A DNA stretch of 64,000 nt, from contig NC_063259.1 in assembly GCF_019578655.1 (NCBI RefSeq), forward strand, positions 17,140,489 through 17,204,488, written 5' to 3'. Positions within the stretch are counted from its first letter, which is position 1. The number at the start of each line of letters is the position of its first letter. Source of the DNA: Ricinus communis. Lineage: Eukaryota > Streptophyta > Magnoliopsida > Malpighiales > Euphorbiaceae. Made by a program: the position numbers and the translations under genes. Positions 57,713-64,000 of the stretch are shown in pieces. The notes beneath the pieces were generated by a model, which saw only the letters and a program-made list of their open reading frames with translations, searched no databases and was not told the origin of the DNA.

Positions 57713-57732
57713 GAGCTAAGTGTGGGGTTATT
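57713..57732 (+). promoter_or_regulatory. Polypurine tract of A2
   Basis: GCTAAGTGTGGGGTTATT ends at the second LTR. Confidence 0.8.
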
Positions 57733-59181
57733 TGATGTGCGTAAAATACACACATCTAAATGGGACTTTAAAGATTGATTTTATGGATATTTGGATGTGA
57801 ATTGGTCCCAACACTCACTCTATGCATCTGTTTGTGTGCATTAGGTTCAAAAGAAGTCAAAGAATGATAAAGGGAAAAATTGGAGCATAATTGGACGTCA
57901 AAGCTGCTGAAACAAGCTAAGTATGCGCATGAGGAAGCCGAACATGGCCGTGTTGGTTTCAACACTGGCCGTGTTCCCAACACGGGCACCAACATGGCTG
58001 TGTTGGGTGCATCAAACATGAAAGAAAAAGAAGTTTTTAGGGAGCACGGCCATAGAGAGTAACACGGCCAGGAACACTAAATCGTGTTCCCAACACGAGA
58101 ATCAACATTGCTGTGTTGGCGGCGATAGGGGGAAATAATTAAAAGAAAGAAAAGAGGAAAGAAAAAGAGAGCGGGGGAGAACGTCCCAAACTCTAATATT
58201 TCTCTCTCTAAGGGTTTTCTGAGTTGGAACCAAGGGAAAAGGAGACTTGGATTAAGGTTTCAATCGGATTCCCTTCAAAGATTGAAGATTGGGCGAGGTT
58301 CATTGATTGGTTTTCAACTCGAGCAAGAGGAACAAGAATCGATTCAATTCGAGCAAGAGGAATTGGGGCTGTTTACTCTCATCCAAGGGTGTAATTGGGT
58401 TTCTCTACCTTTACTCATTGTTGTAATTGAATTCTTGTGGATTTTGATAATGAACATGATTAGCTAGATTGATTAAATCCATTGGGATTTCTTTACTATG
58501 TTGGCTTAGTATTATATTGTTGGATTGTTTGGGTTAGTTTTGTATTCTTCTTGCCTTCAGTATTAATAAGATAATGCATTATTCATGAGACATTGTGAAT
58601 TGTTTGTTTAGATTGCTTTGTGTGATTGAGAAGTCCATTTGGCAATTGGAATTTTGAATAGCAAGAACTGGTTAATAATCACTTAGAGATAAGGATAATT
58701 AACTAGCCGGATTAAGAATTAACAAAGCTTAATAGAGGCGGACTAAAGCTTAATGCTAATTTAAGAATCAATCGTTAGGAAAAGATTCCAACTTTAGGTT
58801 ATTAGGTTTAGGAATTCGGTTATCTCGAGAGAGAAACCGAATTCGGTTAAGAATTCATCCACGGGTAGCATAATTAGACTCACCAATCCTTTATCTTTTG
58901 TTTGATTGCCAACTAGTTTAGGTTCCCTTTGGGTTTGCTTTCTTGTCTTGGTTATTTTAGTTATCAATTACTCCTGCATCTCCCTTAGAATTTAGCATGT
59001 AGCTATTAGTTAGTTTAGAAATTATTCATCACTCATTTTAGGTTAATATAACAAAGAACAAAGGAGTAACTCTGGGCTTTCACTTTCCCGAGGAATACGA
59101 CCTTGATACTCGCCATTAGTGATAGACTGCATCAATAGGTACACTACCTTAGATTGTAGCTAACACAAGTAGCACACATTA
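57733..59181 (+). repeat. A-family LTR (second LTR of A2, also followed by a primer site)
   Basis: 1449 bp, TGATGTGCG to ACACATTA. It is preceded by a purine tract, as a 3' LTR is, and followed by a primer site and gag, as a 5' LTR is. Very similar to 50714-52150. Confidence 0.93.
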
Positions 59182-59187
59182 AATTTT

Positions 59188-59205
59188 TGGCGCCGTTGCC
59201 GGGGA
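59188..59205 (+). promoter_or_regulatory. Primer binding site, exact tRNA-Asp match
   Basis: TGGCGCCGTTGCCGGGGA, identical to the complement of the last 18 bases of mature plant tRNA-Asp(GTC). The best-preserved primer site of the window. Confidence 0.9.
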
Positions 59206-59346
59206 ATGTTTGAAAACTAGAGTGAAATTTACTATTTGTTAATTTAGCCATTTTTTTATATTTTTATTTATATTTATTTCTGTTTTGTTTGTACATATTT
59301 ATTTAGTTAAGTTTATGATTCAGATAGTGGATGATAAGGAGGTTCA

Positions 59347-59523
59347 ATGCTAAACTCTTTGTATGACACGTTGGAAAATGGGATCGGGAGCCAAGAGAGT
59401 ACTAAAAATTGGGATACCCGTGCATCTTTAGAAGCTCAAGTGGAATCGTTTTGCAAGGCTACCAATCAACTCTCCACTCTTATCCTTTCATCTCAAGTTT
59501 TTTATGAATTTTGTTGTGGTTTA
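59347..59523 (+). pseudogene. Start of a second shortened gag, truncated
   Basis: MLNSLYDTLENGIGSQESTK to FYEFCCGLQ, 59 codons, then cut at the right edge of the A2 block where E sequence resumes. Confidence 0.82.
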
Positions 59524-59528
59524 CAGCA

Positions 59529-60179
59529 CCAGTTTTACCCGGCCAAAGTGACATATTGAACAAAGTGAAATTGCTTTCTAAGAATAAAAATTGAGAGGGA
59601 TAATCAATTACAAGTATGTGAATTAAATCATTAATTATAAAAGAATAAACTAAGCTTAAGCGAAATGAAGAACATAGGTCCTAACATCCTAACAATATAC
59701 AACACGAGTGGTAGCAATTTCAGATACATCCAAAAGTCATAGGAAAGAGAAGAGAATATACGGTTTGCCCATACCCACCCCACACTTGAAGAACACTGTC
59801 CTCTATGTAAAACAAAGTAGCTACCACGCATGGGATGTATAAATAAAGAAAGCAAAATCAATAATATCTAGGTACATGACATGTATGAAAAATAAAGTAA
59901 ATCAACGCAGAAAATAAAAAAAGATCTAGGGGGACTGCCTTGATCATCCGCCAAGTCTGGTGGAGTGGAAATTCGGTGGGTCATCGGCAAGAGCTGAAAA
60001 TGAAAAATAAAGAAATAATAAAAACTGAAAATAAAAATTAAATAAAATATGAAAATTAAAACTAAAAAAAATGTTCTAAAACTAAATAAAAGTTGTGGTG
60101 CCTCCCAAAAGCGCTTCTTTTTGTTTCTCGAGTCATTTAGCTGGACTCAGTGATAACTCTATGCATGTGCAGGTTTGAC
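59529..60179 (-). other. E: end of 3' region, hairpin and spacer
   Basis: 59529-59770 continues the 3' region of E. 59775-59809 holds the second polypurine-like tract (minus strand CAAGTGTGGGGTGGG) and a degraded hairpin ACATAGAGGACAGTGTT. 59933-60180 is the spacer shared with D1 (ACTGCCTTGATCATCCGCCA) and the post-integrase words CCTCCCAAAAGCGCTTC. No coding frame. Confidence 0.65.
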
Positions 60180-61177
60180 ATATGCTGCGATTGAACTGCC
60201 AAGTTATGGATCTTTAGAATGTCAGCAATCCTCCAAGCAACCGCTTTTAGGTACTTCCTTCGAGAGGGTAATGTCATTTCTTTCACCTTGGGTGTGTCAA
60301 GTCTACTGTTGGAATGAGAGGCAGCCTATTATCCTTATCCATATGTGCATAGTCAAGACGCTGTGGAAGCTCTTCCAAATCGAGAACCAGCGGTTCCTCA
60401 AGTGATGGCCTCAACTTCTGCACACCTATCGTGTCAATCATAGTAAACTCATCAATATTTTGCTTGGCTCGTTTGTTAACAGAAACTCAAGTTGCTCCAA
60501 TACTTCCTCATTTGACACCTCATGCTCCTCTCCCCTTGGCAAAGTGACTTGTGAAGGGTCTTCAACTAATACTTCATGCAACTGTGTCTCAATAGCATCA
60601 TCAAATACATTAATAGCATACACAACATTATCATGATCTAAAGACTGGCTTGTGGAATTATGCAAGTCAAAGGTGACAGTCCCATCCCCTACCCTAAGTT
60701 TTAACTTTCCATCACAAACATCTATCATTGCCCTAGATGTTACAAGAAAAGGTCTACCTAGAATTAAGGGTACACTACTCTCACCATTTATGTCCAAGAT
60801 CACAAAATCAATAGGAAATATAAATTTGTTTACTTTTACTAGCACATTCTCTACAATACCCCTAGGATACTTAACAGATCTATCAGCTAAATGTATACTC
60901 ATCCTAGTGGGTTTGGTCTCTCCCAACCTCAACCTTACAAACATGTTGTACGACATTACATTAATGCTAGCCCTAAATCAGCTAAAGCATCACTAACAGA
61001 TAAGTTACCTATAACACAAGGAATAGTAGAACTCCCTAGTTCATGTTGCTTTTCCAGTAACTTATTCTGGGAAATTGCTGAACATTCCTCGTTTAGCGTC
61101 ATGCATGCCAAGTCCTCAAACTTCCTTTTGTTGGTAAGAATCTCCTTTAAGAACTTCGCATACATAGGCATCTGCAA
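60180..61177 (-). pseudogene. pol: E aspartic protease and truncated linker
   Basis: On the minus strand: MQMPMYAKFLKEILTNKRKF, EECSAISQNKLLEKQHELGS, then the active site DALADLG. A one-base change of frame directly after DLG separates it from SINVMSYNMF in the next frame (start of 60438-60956), so the break lies inside the DLGAS signature. VPLILGRPFLVTSRAMIDV follows intact. The linker NEEVLEQLEFLLTNEPSK ends, after stops, in words like LPSRKYLKAVAWR, the pre-RT segment. RT does not follow. Confidence 0.82.
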
Positions 61178-62908
61178 AATAACTTCAACAAAAGGTAAGT
61201 TTATATGCAGTTGTTTAAATATATCCAGGAACTTACCAAACTACTGCTCCACTTGTGCCTGCTTCAATCTAGCAAGGTACGAAATTTTGGGCTGGTATTC
61301 CCTTAGTGGAATCTCCTTTGCCTCTTCTTTCTCTAGTTCCTTTGCCTTGGTAGCTTCAACTTCCCTGCTTGAATCTCCCTGTGCATCCGCATTATTGTTA
61401 AAAACAGAAGAAGGACCAAGAATATACTTACCTGACCGTAACATGATTATGTTCACATGCTCCCTCGGGTTGGACTCAGTAGTGCTAGGTAGAGTCCCTG
61501 GCTGCCTCTCAGCCAACATCCTAGAAATCTAGCCTATTTGAGTCTTCAAATTCTGAATGGAGGCCTGCTGATTTCTAAGTGCACTGTCCGTCTGTTGGGA
61601 CCTATTGTCAATAGAGGACACAAACTTCATCACCAACTCCTAGAGATTCAACTTCTTCTCCTGAGGTGGAGGTAGTTGGGATGGACCAGCTTGCTGCTGG
61701 GGCTATTGCTGATGCAATCTCTGAAAACCTGGTGGTCCTTGGGCATTACTGTTCCTCCAACTGAAATTGGGATAATTGCGCCAACCTGGGTTGTATATGT
61801 TACTGTAGGGATTGTTCTGCTGTCTAGGTGCATTACCCATATAGTCTACCTGTTCAAGGTCAGTAGAAACAATAGAAGATAGAGAAGGAGAAGAAGTGGA
61901 AGGTGAAGCAAACATACCTCCCGCATTACAGTTTGTATTGTAGTCCAAGCTACCACAGAACTCGCAACCAATCTGTGCTACATGAACCGGCATCTGGAGC
62001 TGGTCTATTTTCTTGGCCAAGAGCGCCACCTGAGCTGCCAAGGCTGCTGTTGAATCTAATTGGTTGACCACTCCCTACTTAACTAGCCGACTCCCAAAGG
62101 CTTGCCACTAGTAGTTGTTCATGGCCATCTCCTCTATTAGATTTTGCGCCTACTCCGGCGTCTTACTGTTCAGGGCCTCACCTGTTGCAAAATCTACCAT
62201 CTGCCTGGTACAAAGGTTCAAACTGCTATAGAAAGTCTGAACCTACATCCATAATGGTAATCCATAGTGCAGGCAACCTCAAAGCAAGTCCTTGTACCTC
62301 TCATAGGCATCATACATGCTCTTGTCATCAAACTGCATAAAAGAAGATATGTCATTTCTTAATTTAGCAATTTTAGCAGGAGGAAAGTACTTATATAAGA
62401 ACTTCTTAGCCAAAGAACTCCATGTCGTAATAATGTTGGCTGGGAGTGACTGCAACCATCTGTTCGCTCGGTCCCTCAAAGAAAATGAAAACAGCGTCAA
62501 CCGAATGGCATTATAAGTCGTTCCATTTATCTTGAAGGTATCATAGATTTCCAAGAAAATGGTTATGTGAGCATTTAGGTCCTCGCTAGGCAGTCCCCTA
62601 AATTGTACACTATTCTGGACCATTTGTATCACGTTTGGCTTTATCTTGAAGTTATTGGCTGCCACAGGTGGTCGCACTATTCTCATCTGTGTCCCCGCAA
62701 GAAAAGGTCTAGCAAACTCATACATTGTCCTGTTTTCATCTGTAGCCTGGTTGTTGTTGTTTACTCCCATCTCTGCTGGTCTATTCACAGGGGCTTCAAT
62801 CTCTATCCGCGCCTCCTCTTCTTCTTCTATACGCTTCCTCAAAAGACGGAGGGATCGCTCTGGTTCAGCAAGAGGGTTTATAGGAGTAGGATTAGAGCTC
62901 CTAGTCAT
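61178..62908 (-). pseudogene. gag: E gag, full-length with stops
   Basis: Starts MTRSSNPTPINPLAEPERSL at 62908, 132 bp inside the primer site. All open pieces (62279-62908, 61703-62071, 61241-61519) share one frame, so only stops interrupt it. Capsid: NNFKIKPNVIQMVQNSVQF, ANRWLQSLPANIITTWSSLA, KFLYKYFPPAKIAKLRND. Knuckle CEFCGSLDYNTNC has Asp for His. C-terminus LAERQPGTLPSTTESNPREH and MLRSGKYILGPSSVF. It is the best template here for judging the damage in B1 gag. Confidence 0.87.
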
Positions 62909-63039
62909 AAACTACTTGAAATTAAGAGGCAACAACCAAAGAACATAGAAACGAATAAAAGAATAAAGAATCAAAAGTTAAAAAATAAAAATGGCTAGAG
63001 TAACACAAGTACAAATTCACTCTAGTTCAGATAAAGAGT

Positions 63040-63057
63040 TCCTCGGCAACGGCGCCA
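63040..63057 (-). promoter_or_regulatory. Primer binding site, tRNA-Asp type (E)
   Basis: Minus strand TGGCGCCGTTGCCGAGGA, one change from the tRNA-Asp complement. Confidence 0.88.
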
Positions 63058-63063
63058 AAAACT

Positions 63064-64000
63064 TGATGAGCTATTTATGCAGCTACAATCTAAGGCAGTG
63101 AACCTATCGATGTAGACTAGCACTAATGGCGAGTATCAAGGTCATATTCTCAGGAAAGGGTGAGCCTAGAACTACTCCAACATCTTATGTTATCTAACCT
63201 TAAACTAATAGTGAAGAAGTTACTAATCTATGACTAGTTGCAAGCTAAATGATTAACTAAATGCCAAGTAATTTACAAAGGTTTAATGAAATAATCAAGG
63301 AAAGAAAGAAAACCCGAGGGGGACAAACCTAGTTGGATTTTAACAAAGGTAGAAATTAGATTGATTACCAATTATCATTACATGTAAAGCAAATTTTAAA
63401 TTGAATTCGAGTTCCCTATCGAGAACACCGAATTCCTAAGCCTAAGAACCTAAACGATAAAATCTCTTCCTAACGATTGATTTTAGGTTAGGCTTAAGAT
63501 TAATCCACTGCTATTAAGAGTTATTAGTTTTTAATCTGGCTAGTTAATTACCCCTATCTCTAAGTGATTATTAACCAGTTCTTGCTACTCAAAATTCTAA
63601 TTACTTAATGAATTTCTCAATTACAAAAAGCAATCTAAAGAACACAATTCACAACGTCTCATGAATAATGCGATATCTAATTAATACTGAAAGCAAGGAG
63701 AATACAAGAATTGATAATCAACATCTCATAAACATGAAGTACAATCCAACAAACAAAGGAACCGCAATGGGTTCAGCAGCTCTAGCTACTCATGCTAATG
63801 AATAAAACAAAATAAAGAACAAATGCAGAAGAGAAAATTGGAAACATGTACACCCTTCTTCTTCAAATCAGATGAACAATCCTAAATCTCCAAATCTCAA
63901 TAATGAACCTAGAATTGCCTCTTGAATACCTCAAAATCCACTCTTGATCTTCAATATCATGCTTGAACCACTGAAATCTGCCCTTTAATGTGTGAAATGG
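63064..64000 (-). repeat. 5' LTR of E, cut by the window end
   Basis: On the plus strand it begins TGATGAGCTATTTATGC, the complement of an LTR end. 937 bp are visible, collinear with the B1 and C1 LTRs. The U3 part with cluster and TATA should lie beyond 64000. Confidence 0.9.

Larger units (their letters stand above)
50714..59523 (+). mobile_element. A2: A-family non-autonomous element in partly dimeric form
   Basis: LTR (50714-52150), internal region with shortened gag and env-position ORF, purine tract, LTR (57733-59181), then a second primer site and the start of a second shortened gag, ending in GGTTTA at 59523. Perfect target duplicates CAGCA lie at 50709-50713 and 59524-59528, so the whole block counts as one insertion: an LTR-internal-LTR-internal array whose third LTR and most of its second unit were lost by a deletion reaching the insertion edge. 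No capsid, protease, RT or integrase is encoded. Confidence 0.85.
49180..64000 (-). mobile_element. E: minus-strand gag-protease Athila-like element, runs off the window
   Basis: From right to left: 5' LTR (63064 to beyond 64000), tRNA-Asp primer site, full gag, protease, linker, post-integrase spacer, hairpin, 3' region split by the A2 block (50714-59523, target duplicate CAGCA), purine tract and a 3' LTR remnant (49180-49474). RT, RNase H, integrase and the env-position ORF are missing. Joining 50713 to 59529 restores the AAGCAGCACCAG reading of the B1 and C1 3' regions, which proves the two halves belong together. Confidence 0.85.

Overview
The window is plant nuclear DNA made almost entirely of retrotransposons, probably dicot and probably from gene-poor, pericentromere-like heterochromatin. 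I found no host gene, tRNA, rRNA or CRISPR array. The evidence is AT-rich DNA, long terminal repeats (LTRs) with TG..CA ends and 5-bp target duplications, primer sites matching plant tRNA-Asp or initiator tRNA-Met, and Ty1/copia and Ty3/gypsy gag and pol remains broken by stop codons. All functions below come from family-level motifs read in the translation; no database search was run.

Layout. (1) 1-8160: AT-rich repeat DNA holding a small internally deleted copia element (249-3456, TSD CATAC), a solo LTR (4166-5418, TSD TGTGC), a diverged repeat (5424-7032) and an unassigned stretch. (2) About 8161-18459, continuing at 46866-47075: a decayed Tat/Ogre-type gypsy element with gag, protease, a second RNase H and integrase, but no reverse transcriptase core. 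Its integrase is split by element A1 (12232-15019) and its putative 3' LTR is split by B1. (3) 18460-46865: B1, a large Athila-like element (TSD ATTCT) with gag, protease, RT, RNase H, integrase and an envelope-position ORF. Its gag is split by the minus-strand element C1 (21439-30700, TSD TTGGC), which itself carries a solo LTR (27115-28149, TSD ATAAT). Its integrase is split by the minus-strand element D1 (33648-39841, TSD GGAGG/AGAGG). (4) 47076-49180: a second, rearranged copy of the 5.8-7.0 kb repeat with a 237-bp tandem duplication. (5) About 49180 to beyond 64000: E, a minus-strand gag-protease element without pol, split by a partly dimeric A-family block (50714-59523, TSD CAGCA).

The Athila-like elements form a set. 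B1 keeps all domains. C1 keeps integrase and the env-position ORF. A2 carries a shortened gag plus the env-position ORF. D1 carries the shortened gag and no env-position ORF. E has full gag and protease only. A and D1 share the same pol-deletion junction inside different LTRs.

The most interesting signal is a module placed before the env-position ORF in B1, C1 and A2: a GC-rich cluster of short palindromes (CCGTGCTGATCAGCACGG and relatives), a TATA box, a leader intron with a GTAAGT donor, then the ATG. The same palindrome cluster plus TATA occurs in the LTR U3 regions, which suggests a second, internal LTR-like promoter. A conserved hairpin followed by a second polypurine-like tract lies just after the same ORF in B1 and C1 (weaker in A2), and also in D1 and E, which lack the ORF.
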